Below are positions 8,112 to 15,263 of a stretch of 21,437 bases of DNA, one piece after another (within the stretch, counting starts at the first letter, position 1; every line of letters begins with the position of its first letter). The notes under the pieces are model-generated. The model did not search any database, had not been told where the DNA came from, and worked only from the letters and a program-made list of their open reading frames with translations. The translations under genes and the position numbers were made by a program. The DNA lies in assembly GCA_019421925.1 (NCBI GenBank), contig JAHZEH010000004.1:1-21437 (forward strand), given 5' to 3'. This DNA is from Clostridia bacterium (GTDB taxonomy: Bacteria > Bacillota > Clostridia > Christensenellales > CALWSW01).

Positions 8112-8531
8112 TTACTTCTCCTCCGCCTTGAGCAGGTCGCGGATCTCGGCGAGCAGCTCCTCAGAGGTGGGGCCTTTGGGTTTTTCCGGCTCCTTGGGGG
8201 GCTCGTTGCGGGTACGCAGCTTGTTGGCCAGCTTCACAAAGAAGAAGATGCATAGAGCGATGATGAGAAAGTCCACCACGTTCTGGAGAAAGCTGCCGTA
8301 GGCGATGGCGGCCTCAGGCTTGATCTCCACGCCGTTCTCCACCACGGCCTGGCTTAAAACCAGCTTGAGGGAGGAGAAATCCGCCCCGGCCGTCAAAAAG
8401 CCGAAGAAGGGCATGATGACGTCGTTGACCAGGGAGGTGACGATCTTGCCGAAGGCGCCGCCGATGATGACGCCGACGGCCATATCCACAACGTTGCCTT
8501 TGAATGCGAATTCCTTGAACTGTTTCCACAT
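8112..8531 (-). CDS. mscL: Large-conductance mechanosensitive channel MscL
   Basis: A 139-residue protein, close to the usual 120-150. The first helix, FAFKGNVVDMAVGVIIGGAF (residues 8-27), with the glycine-rich pore-lining stretch, and the second helix FLIIALCIFFFVKLAN near 88-103 are diagnostic. The charged C-terminal helix SEELLAEIRDLLKAEEK closes the pentamer on the cytoplasmic side. The channel opens under membrane tension to release solutes after osmotic downshock. The loop between helices is about 45 residues, within the normal range. It starts 33 bases after argH, so it is probably co-transcribed with it, a chance neighbour rather than a functional one. Confidence 0.98.
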   Translation of the reverse strand: MWKQFKEFAFKGNVVDMAVGVIIGGAFGKIVTSLVNDVIMPFFGFLTAGADFSSLKLVLSQAVVENGVEIKPEAAIAYGSFLQNVVDFLIIALCIFFFVKLANKLRTRNEPPKEPEKPKGPTSEELLAEIRDLLKAEEK

Positions 8532-8564
8532 GGGGGTGAGCTCCTTTCAGAGATTGTTGACGGT

Positions 8565-9953
8565 TTAGAGATCGGCCAGCGCGCGCTCCAGCAATTTCGC
8601 GGCCTCGGCCAGATGGGCCCGGGTGGCGGCGGGTGCAGGGCCGCCGGGCAGGGCGCGCCCGTCCACGCAGGCCTCCAGGGAGACGGCCTCAAAGACATCT
8701 GGCCCAAAGAGCTCGCTGTACTGCTGGAGCTCCGCAAGGCTCAGGTCGGTGAGGGCCTTGTTGTGTTTGATGCAGTCCAGCACCAGCGCGCCGATAACCG
8801 CATGGGCGGAACGGAAGGGCATCCCCTTTTTGACCAGGTAGTCCGCCGCGTCTGTGGCGTTGGTAAAGCCCTTGCCCGCGCCTGCGTGCATGTTTTCCGT
8901 GCGGAAGCGCAGGGTGGTGAACATGCGGGTGAACATGTCCGTGCAGGCCAGAAGGGTGTCCACCGCGTCGAAGGTGGCCTCCTTGTCCTCCTGCATGTCC
9001 TTGTTATAGGCCAACGGGAGGGATTTCATCATGGAGAGCAGGGCCAGGAGGTCCCCGTAAACCCTCCCGGTCTTGCCCCGGATGAGCTCGGCCACGTCCG
9101 GGTTCTTTTTCTGGGGCATGATGGAGGAGCCTGTGGAATAGGCGTCGTCCATCTCCACAAAGCGGAACTCGTCGGAGGACCAGAGAATGAGCTCCTCGCA
9201 GAAGCGGGAGAGGTGCATCATGGCCATTGAGGCGCAGGAGCAGAACTCAATGCAGAAGTCCCGGTCGGACACGGCGTCCAGGCTGTTTCGGGAGATGGCG
9301 GCAAAGCCCAGCTCCTCTGCCACGCTCTGCCTGTCCAGGGGATAGGTGGAGGTGGCCAGAGCGCCGCTGCCCAGAGGCATGACGTCGGTGCGGGCATAGC
9401 AGTCGTTCAGGCGGGTGATGTCCCGCAGAAACATCTCAAAATAGGCCAGCAGGTGATGGGCCAGCGTGATGGGCTGGGCCTTCTGGAGATGGGTGTATCC
9501 CGGCATAATGGTTTCGGTGTGTTCCTCTGCTCTCTCCAGCAGGGCGGCGCACAGCTTGCCCAGGTTGGTCCGGGCCGCCAATACGGCGTTTTTCATATAC
9601 ATGCGCATGTCCAGCGCCACCTGATCGTTGCGGCTGCGCCCGGTGTGCAGGCGCTTGCCCGCGTCCCCGATGCGCTCAATGAGCAGGGTCTCCACGTTCA
9701 TATGGATGTCCTCCGCTCCTACGGTGAACGTGACTTTTCCCTCCTCAATGTCCTCCAGGATGGAGGCAAGGCCGGCGATGATCGCGTCCGCGTCCTCCTT
9801 TCCGATGATGCCCTGCCTGCCCAGCATGGCGGCGTGGGCCATGGAGCCGCGGATGTCCTCGTGGTAGAGACGCTGGTCAAAGGAAATGGAGGAGTGAAAG
9901 GCGTCCATGGCCTTGTCCGTGTTCTTCTCAAAACGTCCGCCCCAAAGTTTCAT
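8565..9953 (-). CDS. argH: Argininosuccinate lyase
   Basis: A 462-residue protein, the standard length. It splits argininosuccinate into arginine and fumarate, the last step of arginine synthesis, as a cytoplasmic homotetramer. Visible signatures are HTGRSRNDQ (103-111), GYTHLQKAQP (152-161, with the general acid/base histidine at 155), and the fumarase/aspartase-superfamily loop GSSIMPQKKNPD (275-286, carrying the catalytic serine). The ATG at 9953 has AAAGGAG eight bases upstream. It is divergent from a small membrane protein gene and separated by it from argG, so the usual argGH operon is not present here. Confidence 0.99.
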   Translation of the reverse strand: MKLWGGRFEKNTDKAMDAFHSSISFDQRLYHEDIRGSMAHAAMLGRQGIIGKEDADAIIAGLASILEDIEEGKVTFTVGAEDIHMNVETLLIERIGDAGKRLHTGRSRNDQVALDMRMYMKNAVLAARTNLGKLCAALLERAEEHTETIMPGYTHLQKAQPITLAHHLLAYFEMFLRDITRLNDCYARTDVMPLGSGALATSTYPLDRQSVAEELGFAAISRNSLDAVSDRDFCIEFCSCASMAMMHLSRFCEELILWSSDEFRFVEMDDAYSTGSSIMPQKKNPDVAELIRGKTGRVYGDLLALLSMMKSLPLAYNKDMQEDKEATFDAVDTLLACTDMFTRMFTTLRFRTENMHAGAGKGFTNATDAADYLVKKGMPFRSAHAVIGALVLDCIKHNKALTDLSLAELQQYSELFGPDVFEAVSLEACVDGRALPGGPAPAATRAHLAEAAKLLERALADL

Positions 9954-9966
9954 GGCTGGTTCTCCT

Positions 9967-9994
9967 TTGCGTGTGTTTCATTTCATGTTATACT
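9967..9994 (+). promoter_or_regulatory. Promoter of the small membrane protein gene
   Basis: TTGCGT (9967-9972) and TATACT (9989-9994) with a 16-base spacer. The predicted RNA start near 10001 is upstream of both candidate start codons of the gene. The -10 overlaps the -10 of the leftward argH promoter. Confidence 0.5.
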
Positions 9995-10015
9995 GTTACA
10001 AGCTGGTCTTGGCCA
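9987..10015 (-). promoter_or_regulatory. Promoter of argH
   Basis: On the minus strand, TGGCCA (10010-10015) and TATAAC (9987-9992) are 17 bases apart. The RNA would start near 9980, leaving a short leader with the AAAGGAG ribosome site before the ATG at 9953. Confidence 0.5.
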
Positions 10016-10043
10016 GCCTATGTGGGAAGGAAGTGACAGTGAC

Positions 10044-10607
10044 TTGAAAAAATTCGGTTATAAGGACCTGATGGCGCTGTGCGGGTGGATCGTGGGCGCC
10101 ATTGTGGTGTATTTTCTCATCGTCAATGTGCCGGGCGTGCAGGTCGGGGAGACTACTTACCATCTGCAAACGCCTGTTTCCGCCGCTGGCAACTGGGTCT
10201 ACCAGGCCGAGGGGGCGGAGGATATCACCGGAACCATCTGCCCGGACTGCGGCGGTTATCTCGTCGCGCGTGGGGAGGAGAGCAGTTTCACCGGGAGGCC
10301 GGTCAAGGATGGTTTCTCCTATTCCGCAGACCAGTCCAACCCGAGCGGGCACATGAGCAGCGGCTCCATCACCACCGAGGAGAGCTATGAGCTCGCCCTC
10401 GCGGCCGTGCGGTATGAGGCCCGCCAGAGGAATATCATGGGCGTGGGTTTGTACTGGCTGCTCATCGGCGTCCTGCTGGCCGCGGCCCTGCATCCCCCCA
10501 AACTCTTCGGCAGGAGCAAGGCCAGCGTCAGGACCATGACCTCTCTGTGTCTCTTCGGCGCGGTGGCCTTTGCCATCGCGGTCATGGCCGACCTGATCCT
10601 TCTCTAA
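10044..10607 (+). CDS. Small membrane protein with an extracytoplasmic CPDC motif, unknown function
   Basis: A 187-residue protein read from TTG at 10044, which has an AAGGAAG ribosome site about ten bases upstream and gives the natural N terminus MKKFGYKDLMALCGWIVGAI. An ATG at 10020 in the same frame would add eight residues but has no ribosome site. One membrane helix lies at about 10-28 and two more at about 132-150 and 165-186. Between them is a loop of about 100 residues, probably outside the membrane, containing CPDC at 66-69 and a Ser/Gly-rich stretch. A single CxxC could be a redox or half zinc site. No family is recognised. It diverges from argH and ends at a strong terminator facing argG. 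Confidence 0.82.
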   Translation: MKKFGYKDLMALCGWIVGAIVVYFLIVNVPGVQVGETTYHLQTPVSAAGNWVYQAEGAEDITGTICPDCGGYLVARGEESSFTGRPVKDGFSYSADQSNPSGHMSSGSITTEESYELALAAVRYEARQRNIMGVGLYWLLIGVLLAAALHPPKLFGRSKASVRTMTSLCLFGAVAFAIAVMADLILL

Positions 10608-10628
10608 ATATACCACCACTCCGGCGCA

Positions 10629-10663
10629 CAGAAAAGCGGGCTTTCGCCCGCTTTTCTGTTTTT
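10629..10663 (+). terminator. Intrinsic terminator between the membrane protein gene and argG
   Basis: A perfect 13-bp stem (10629-10641 with 10646-10658) and five T residues lie 21 bases past the membrane protein stop. It is also 20 bases past the argG stop on the other strand, so it may serve both converging genes. Confidence 0.92.
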
Positions 10664-10682
10664 CCGCCGTCCGGGAACCACC

Positions 10683-11891
10683 TTATTTTTTGAGGCTCTC
10701 CTCCATCAGGGCGCGCACGGTCATGGGCAGGCCGAAGAGGTTGATGAAGCCCTCGGCGTCCTTCTGGTTGTATACGGCGTCCTCGCCGAAGGTGGAGAAC
10801 TCCTCATTGTAGAGTGAGAAGTCGGACTTGACGCCCGCGTGGTAGCAGCGGCCCTTGTAGAGCTTGAGCTTGGACACGCCGGTGGTGTTCTTCTGGACGG
10901 TGTTCATAAAGGCGTCCAGGCCCTCCCGCAGGGGGGTGTACCACTGGCCGTTATAGACCAGGTCGGCATAGCGCAGGGCGAGCTGCTGTTTGTAGTGCAT
11001 GGTATCGCGGTCCAGGCAGATGGACTCGAGCTGATCCAGGGCGTTGTAGAGGATGGTACCGCCGGGCGTCTCGTACACGCCGCGGCTCTTCATGCCCACC
11101 AGACGGTTTTCCACCATGTCGTCAATGCCGATGCCGTGCTTGGCGCCGATCTCATTGCACTTCTCCAGCAGAGCCAGGGCCTCCAGCTTTTCGCCGTTGA
11201 CCGCCACGGGAACCCCCTGCTCAAAGGCGAGCTCGATGACCTCGGGCTCGTCGGGGGCGTCCTGGGGGTTTCTGCTGATCATGGTCAGGTCGTCCTTGGG
11301 GGCGTTCCAGGGATCCTCCAGGTCGGCGCCCTCATGGCTGAGGTGCCAGACGTTGCGGTCCATGGAGTAGGGGCGCTCCTTGGTCACGGGTACGTCGATA
11401 CCCCGGGCCTGGGCGTATTCGATCTCCTCCTCGCGGGACTTGATGTCCCAGATGCGCCAGGGGGCGATGATCTTCATGTGGGGGGCGAAGGCCTTGATGG
11501 TCAGCTCAAAGCGGACCTGGTCGTTGCCCTTGCCGGTCGCGCCGTGGGCAATGGCGGTGGCGCCCTCCTTGAGGGCAATGTCCACCAGGCCCTTGGCAAT
11601 GATGGGGCGGGCCATGGAGGTGCCCAGCAGGTACTTGCCCTCGTAGATGGCGCCCGCTTTCATGGTGGGCCAGATCACGTCCTCGACGAACTCCTTGCGC
11701 AGGTCGAGGATATAGAGCTTGCTGGCGCCCGTCTTGGCGGCCTTCTCGTGGAGGGGCTCGAGCTCCTCGCCCTGGCCCACGTCCGCTGCGACGGCGATGA
11801 CTTCGCAGTCGTAGTTCTCCTTGAGCCACGGGATGATGATGGAAGTATCCAGTCCGCCGGAATACGCGAGTACGATTTTTTCTTTTGCCAT
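10683..11891 (-). CDS. argG: Argininosuccinate synthase
   Basis: A 402-residue protein, the standard length. It joins citrulline and aspartate with ATP to make argininosuccinate, the step before argH. The N-terminal PP-loop AYSGGLDTS (residues 9-17) binds ATP. Further hallmarks are AHGATGKGNDQVRFE near 115-129 and the substrate-binding KERPYSMDRNVWH stretch near 175-187. The ATG at 11891 is preceded by TAGGAGG, ideal for initiation; the open frame reaches further upstream without a ribosome site and is not used. It has its own promoter and converges on the small membrane protein. Confidence 0.99.
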   Translation of the reverse strand: MAKEKIVLAYSGGLDTSIIIPWLKENYDCEVIAVAADVGQGEELEPLHEKAAKTGASKLYILDLRKEFVEDVIWPTMKAGAIYEGKYLLGTSMARPIIAKGLVDIALKEGATAIAHGATGKGNDQVRFELTIKAFAPHMKIIAPWRIWDIKSREEEIEYAQARGIDVPVTKERPYSMDRNVWHLSHEGADLEDPWNAPKDDLTMISRNPQDAPDEPEVIELAFEQGVPVAVNGEKLEALALLEKCNEIGAKHGIGIDDMVENRLVGMKSRGVYETPGGTILYNALDQLESICLDRDTMHYKQQLALRYADLVYNGQWYTPLREGLDAFMNTVQKNTTGVSKLKLYKGRCYHAGVKSDFSLYNEEFSTFGEDAVYNQKDAEGFINLFGLPMTVRALMEESLKK

Positions 11892-11945
11892 GATGAAACC
11901 TCCTATAAAATGAAAGCCGCGGGGGCTTTTTTTCTTACGGTGATA

Positions 11946-11974
11946 ATCATACACTTTTACGAATGAATATGCAA
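11946..11974 (-). promoter_or_regulatory. Promoter of argG
   Basis: On the minus strand, TTGCAT (11969-11974) and TATGAT (11946-11951) are exactly 17 bases apart, about 55 bases before the ATG. The spacer contains ATTCATTC, which resembles one half of an ArgR/AhrC box; a second half-site is not clear, so arginine control is only a possibility. Confidence 0.8.
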
Positions 11975-12036
11975 TAGCCTGCCGCAATCTTTTTGACGTT
12001 TTTTTGAGGGGGAACAGCACATATGTTCAGTTCGTG

Positions 12037-12066
12037 TTGTGCCCCGGCGCGGTAATGGGGTATACT
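12037..12066 (+). promoter_or_regulatory. Promoter of the ruvCAB-NUDIX genes
   Basis: TTGTGC (12037-12042) and TATACT (12061-12066) with an 18-base spacer lie about 32 bases ahead of the ruvC start. No LexA-type box was noticed. Confidence 0.6.
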
Positions 12067-12097
12067 TTAGCCGATATCTATGGAAGGGGGAGGACGC

Positions 12098-12595
12098 ATG
12101 GTCATTTTGGGGATTGATCCCGGCCTGGCGACGGTGGGCTATGGCGTCATCGACGCCCAGGGCAGCCGCCTCTCCCTTATTGACTACGGAACCATTGACA
12201 CCCCGGCCCAGATGCCCCTGCCCAGAAGGCTCCGGATCATTCATGAGGGGATGGGCCAGCTTATTGAGGAGTACTCCCCTCTGTGCGTGGCGCTGGAGGA
12301 GCTGTTTTTTTACAACAATGTCACCACCGCCATCGCCGTGGGCCATGCCCGGGGCGTGCTGGTGCTGGCGGCGGAGGAGGCGGGCCTGCCGCTGTTTGAA
12401 TATACCCCCATGGAGATCAAACAGGCGGCGGTGGGCTATGGCCACGCGGACAAGAAGCAGGTCCAGAATATGGTCAGGGTCCTGCTGAATCTGCGGGATG
12501 TGCCCAAGCCGGACGACGCGGCGGACGCCCTGGCCATCGCCATCTGCTGCTCTTCCACGCTGGGGCCCATGCAGCACAAGTTTCAAATCCGCTGA
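12098..12595 (+). CDS. ruvC: Holliday junction resolvase RuvC
   Basis: A 165-residue endonuclease that works as a dimer to nick four-way DNA junctions symmetrically after RuvAB branch migration. The four metal-binding acidic residues can be placed by comparison with E. coli RuvC (D7, E66, D138, D141): here Asp7 in GIDPG, Glu67 in VALEELFF, and Asp140/Asp143 in PDDAADALA. The start at 12098 is set by GGGGGAGG six bases upstream; an ATG at 12080 in frame would add six residues but overlaps that ribosome site. It leads the cluster with ruvA and ruvB. Confidence 0.98.
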   Translation: MVILGIDPGLATVGYGVIDAQGSRLSLIDYGTIDTPAQMPLPRRLRIIHEGMGQLIEEYSPLCVALEELFFYNNVTTAIAVGHARGVLVLAAEEAGLPLFEYTPMEIKQAAVGYGHADKKQVQNMVRVLLNLRDVPKPDDAADALAIAICCSSTLGPMQHKFQIR

Positions 12596-12685
12596 CGGAC
12601 CCTTTAGAGGGTATCATAAAGCGGAGCGTTTTGCCAGAGGATTGGCGGCAATTTCCGGGATTTTCCCGGACTGGAGGTTTGTATT

Positions 12686-13285
12686 ATGTATGCTTTTATG
12701 CGGGGCGTAGTCTCTGAAATGGAGAGGGACCGCCTGACCCTGGATGTGGGTGGAGTGGGCTATGAGCTGCTGTGCAGCGGCGAGACCCTCTCATGCTGCA
12801 AGGCGGGCCAGGAGGCGATGCTCTATACCCACTTCCATTTGGCCCAGGACATGGCGGCGCTCTATGGTTTCTACACGAAGGAGGAGCGGGCCATGTTCCG
12901 CCAGCTCATCTCCGTTTCGCGGGTGGGGCCCAAGGTGGCTCTGGCGGCGTTGTCCGCCATGAGCCCGGCGGACCTGGCGGCGGCCATCGTCACGGGCAAT
13001 GAAAACTCTCTGGCGAGGGTGCCCGGGCTGGGGAAGAAAACTGCCCAGCGGGTTATTTTGGAGCTCAAGGAGAAGATATCCACCCAGGACGCTTTCTCCG
13101 CCCTGCCCGCAGGTGCGGCCGCCTCCCCGCTGGGTGAGGACATCCGGGCCGAGGCCATGACGGCGCTGGTGGCCCTGGGCTATGATCCGGGCACGGCCAG
13201 CCGGGCGGTGGCCGCCGTCCCCGCCCCGGCGGAGACGGTGGAGGAACTGCTGAAAGCCGCCCTCAAGAGCCTGGGAAAGCGATAA
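12686..13285 (+). CDS. ruvA: Holliday junction branch migration protein RuvA
   Basis: A 199-residue junction-binding subunit that forms tetramers and loads RuvB helicase rings. Residues 1-64 form the OB fold (MYAFMRGVVSEMERDRLTLD), followed by two helix-hairpin-helix elements, SVSRVGPKVALAALS (77-91) and RVPGLGKKTAQRVILELKEK (111-130). An Ala-rich linker leads to the C-terminal RuvB-contact domain (about 150-199). The start is supported by GGAGG eight bases upstream. A 7-bp hairpin with a 3-base loop (12654-12670) ends just two bases before that ribosome site. The gap to ruvC is 90 bases and to ruvB 15 bases. Confidence 0.98.
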   Translation: MYAFMRGVVSEMERDRLTLDVGGVGYELLCSGETLSCCKAGQEAMLYTHFHLAQDMAALYGFYTKEERAMFRQLISVSRVGPKVALAALSAMSPADLAAAIVTGNENSLARVPGLGKKTAQRVILELKEKISTQDAFSALPAGAAASPLGEDIRAEAMTALVALGYDPGTASRAVAAVPAPAETVEELLKAALKSLGKR

Positions 13286-13300
13286 GAAGGAGCAGACGCA

Positions 13301-14383
13301 ATGGAAGGACGCAAATTCAATTCCGGCAGGGACAAGAATGCCGTCGCGGGGGAGGAAAGGCTGATCGCCTCCTCTTTCCGGCCGGAGGATATCGACGTGG
13401 AGTTCTCCCTGCGCCCCCACTTTCTCTCGGAGTATATCGGCCAGAACGAGGTCAAGGAGGCCATGGAGATCTGCATCGGCGCGGCCAAGCAGAGAGGCGA
13501 GCCCCTGGACCATGTGCTCTTCTACGGCCCGCCCGGTCTGGGCAAAACCACGCTGGCCACCGTCATCGCCAACGAGATGGGGGTCAACATCCGCACAACT
13601 TCCGGCCCGGCTATCTCCCACGCGGGAGATCTGGCCGCTATTTTGACCAATCTCCAGAGCGGGGATGTGCTCTTTATCGACGAGATCCACCGCCTCAACC
13701 CGGCGGTGGAGGAGGTGCTCTATCCGGCCATGGAGGACTACGCGGTGGATATCATCGTGGGCAAGGGCCCCTCGGCCCGCTCCATCCGTCTGGACCTGCC
13801 CCGCTTCACCCTGGTGGGGGCCACCACCAAGGCGGGCATGCTCAGCTCCCCCCTGCGGGACCGGTTCGGCATCGTGCACCGGCTCCAGCCCTACAGCACA
13901 GAGGACCTGGTGCGCATCATCACCCGCTCGGCTGCCCTGCCCCGCATCGGGGCTCAGATCGAGCCTGAGGGGGCTGTGGAGATCGCCCGGCGCTCCCGGG
14001 GTACGCCCCGCATAGCCAACCGCCTGCTGATGCGGGTTCGGGATTATGCCCAGATGCGCTATGATGGAATCATTACCCTGGAGGCGGCCCGGGACTCCCT
14101 CTATAAACTGGGCATCGACAAGCTGGGACTGGACGGAGTGGACAGAAACCTGATGGAGACCATGATCTACAAGTTCGGGGGCGGGCCGGTGGGCCTGGAC
14201 ACCCTGGCTGCCGCTACGGGGGAGGAGGCCAGCACCATCGAGGATGTGTGTGAGCCCTTCCTGCTCCAGCTGGGCTTTGTTGCCCGCACGCCCCGGGGAA
14301 GGGTGGTCACCGCTCTGGGCTATGAGCATATGGGCCTGAATCCGCCTGGAACCCAGGCGGGACAGATGCGCTTTGAGGAGTGA
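13301..14383 (+). CDS. ruvB: Holliday junction branch migration helicase RuvB
   Basis: A 360-residue AAA+ motor, slightly longer than the typical 330-345 owing to an N-terminal extension of about 25 residues. The hexamer pumps DNA through the RuvA-bound junction using ATP. Walker A is GPPGLGKTT (76-84) and Walker B LFIDEIHR (124-131). The sensor and arginine-finger region LVGATTKAGMLSSPLRDRFG follows, and the C-terminal winged helix includes TPRGRVVTALGYEHMG. It starts 15 bases after ruvA with an AGAAGGAG ribosome site and ends eight bases before the NUDIX gene. Confidence 0.99.
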   Translation: MEGRKFNSGRDKNAVAGEERLIASSFRPEDIDVEFSLRPHFLSEYIGQNEVKEAMEICIGAAKQRGEPLDHVLFYGPPGLGKTTLATVIANEMGVNIRTTSGPAISHAGDLAAILTNLQSGDVLFIDEIHRLNPAVEEVLYPAMEDYAVDIIVGKGPSARSIRLDLPRFTLVGATTKAGMLSSPLRDRFGIVHRLQPYSTEDLVRIITRSAALPRIGAQIEPEGAVEIARRSRGTPRIANRLLMRVRDYAQMRYDGIITLEAARDSLYKLGIDKLGLDGVDRNLMETMIYKFGGGPVGLDTLAAATGEEASTIEDVCEPFLLQLGFVARTPRGRVVTALGYEHMGLNPPGTQAGQMRFEE

Positions 14384-14391
14384 GGGAGGCC

Positions 14392-14964
14392 ATGGTGGAG
14401 GACAAACTGATCCGGGAGCTCTCGGACTTTATACCCCGGTGCGCCCAGGAGGAGCGGGACAAGCAGACCATCCTGTGGTACGCCCGGCAGTTTCCAGATA
14501 ATATTCTGACCCGGCAAAACCCCGTGGCCCACATGACCAGCTCCGGTCTGATGCTCAACGAGGGACTGGACAAGGTGCTCATGGTGCACCACAATATCTA
14601 CCAAACCTGGGCCTGGACCGGGGGCCACGCCGACGGGGAGTGGAATCTCCTCGCCGTTGCGCTGAAAGAGGCCCGGGAGGAGACGGGCGCTGTCCATGTG
14701 CGCCCGCTGATGGAGGAGATGGCCTCCCTGGACGTGCTGCCCGTCTGGGGGCATGTCAAAAAGGGGGAGTACGTCAGCGCCCACCTGCACCTCAACGCCT
14801 CCTATGCCCTGATTGCCCCGGAGAGCGACGGCTTACGGGCCAAGCTGGATGAGAACAGCGGCGTGCGCTGGGTGGAGGAGAGCCGGCTGGAGGAGTTCTC
14901 GGATGAGCCGGAGCTGATCGAAGTCTACCGCAAGATCATCGAAAGGGCCCGTGCCGCCCTCTGA
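14392..14964 (+). CDS. NUDIX hydrolase
   Basis: A 190-residue protein with a NUDIX domain at about 45-165. GGHADGEWNLLAVALKEARE followed by ETGA (77-100) matches the NUDIX box; the metal-binding core is KEAREETG, with Lys in place of the usual Arg and Trp where the first Glu of the consensus stands. Members cleave nucleoside-diphosphate-linked compounds with Mg2+; the substrate is not evident, though house-cleaning of damaged nucleotides is common. The start is uncertain: the ATG at 14392 is only two bases from GGGAGG, while GTG at 14395 has better spacing and GTG at 14380 overlaps the ruvB stop. It is likely co-transcribed and translationally coupled with ruvB. Confidence 0.93.
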   Translation: MVEDKLIRELSDFIPRCAQEERDKQTILWYARQFPDNILTRQNPVAHMTSSGLMLNEGLDKVLMVHHNIYQTWAWTGGHADGEWNLLAVALKEAREETGAVHVRPLMEEMASLDVLPVWGHVKKGEYVSAHLHLNASYALIAPESDGLRAKLDENSGVRWVEESRLEEFSDEPELIEVYRKIIERARAAL

Positions 14965-14976
14965 GGCATACAAAAG

Positions 14977-15003
14977 AAGCAGGAAGGGAAGTCCTGCTTT
15001 CTG
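14977..15003 (+). terminator. Probable terminator of the ruv-NUDIX transcript
   Basis: An 8-bp stem (14977-14984 with 14992-14999) begins 13 bases after the NUDIX stop. The T tract is short (TTTCT), so efficiency may be modest. Confidence 0.5.
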
Positions 15004-15194
15004 GCTGTCGGGAAAGTAACTTCAGGGATTATCAAGGGGCCGCAGACCTTTGATGTTCAATCCGGCTCCGGCGGCATCTGTGCCCTGTGGGTAAGGACGC
15101 CGAAACGGACAAATCTGTAGGATTTTCCTCTCGCTCTCATATTCTCCGCCGCCCGGGAACCCCCAGGATGACAGGCGGAAAATGCTAAACCCGG

Positions 15195-15215
15195 AAAAGT
15201 GCGGATGCACTTTTT
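15195..15215. terminator. Hairpin terminator between converging NUDIX and dinB-like genes
   Basis: A perfect 8-bp stem (15195-15202 with 15207-15214), loop GGAT, with A and T tracts at its base lets it act in both directions. It lies 49 bases past the dinB-like stop. The rest of 14965-15263 shows no convincing gene; a 78-codon leftward frame there lacks any family likeness. Confidence 0.6.
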
Positions 15216-15263
15216 CAACACCCTGGAAGCAGCATGGAAAGCCCTGTTTTTTGCACACGGGCC

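Noticed and set aside
9453..10040. Upstream extension of the membrane protein frame into argH
   Set aside because: It is antisense to argH; the promoter at 9967-9994 would start the RNA after this segment.
12791..14329. A 512-codon leftward frame across ruvA and ruvB
   Set aside because: Antisense shadow of two conserved genes with recognised motifs on the other strand.
15022..15258. A 78-codon leftward frame between the NUDIX and dinB-like genes
   Set aside because: It spans a hairpin terminator, has no clear ribosome site and no recognisable protein character.
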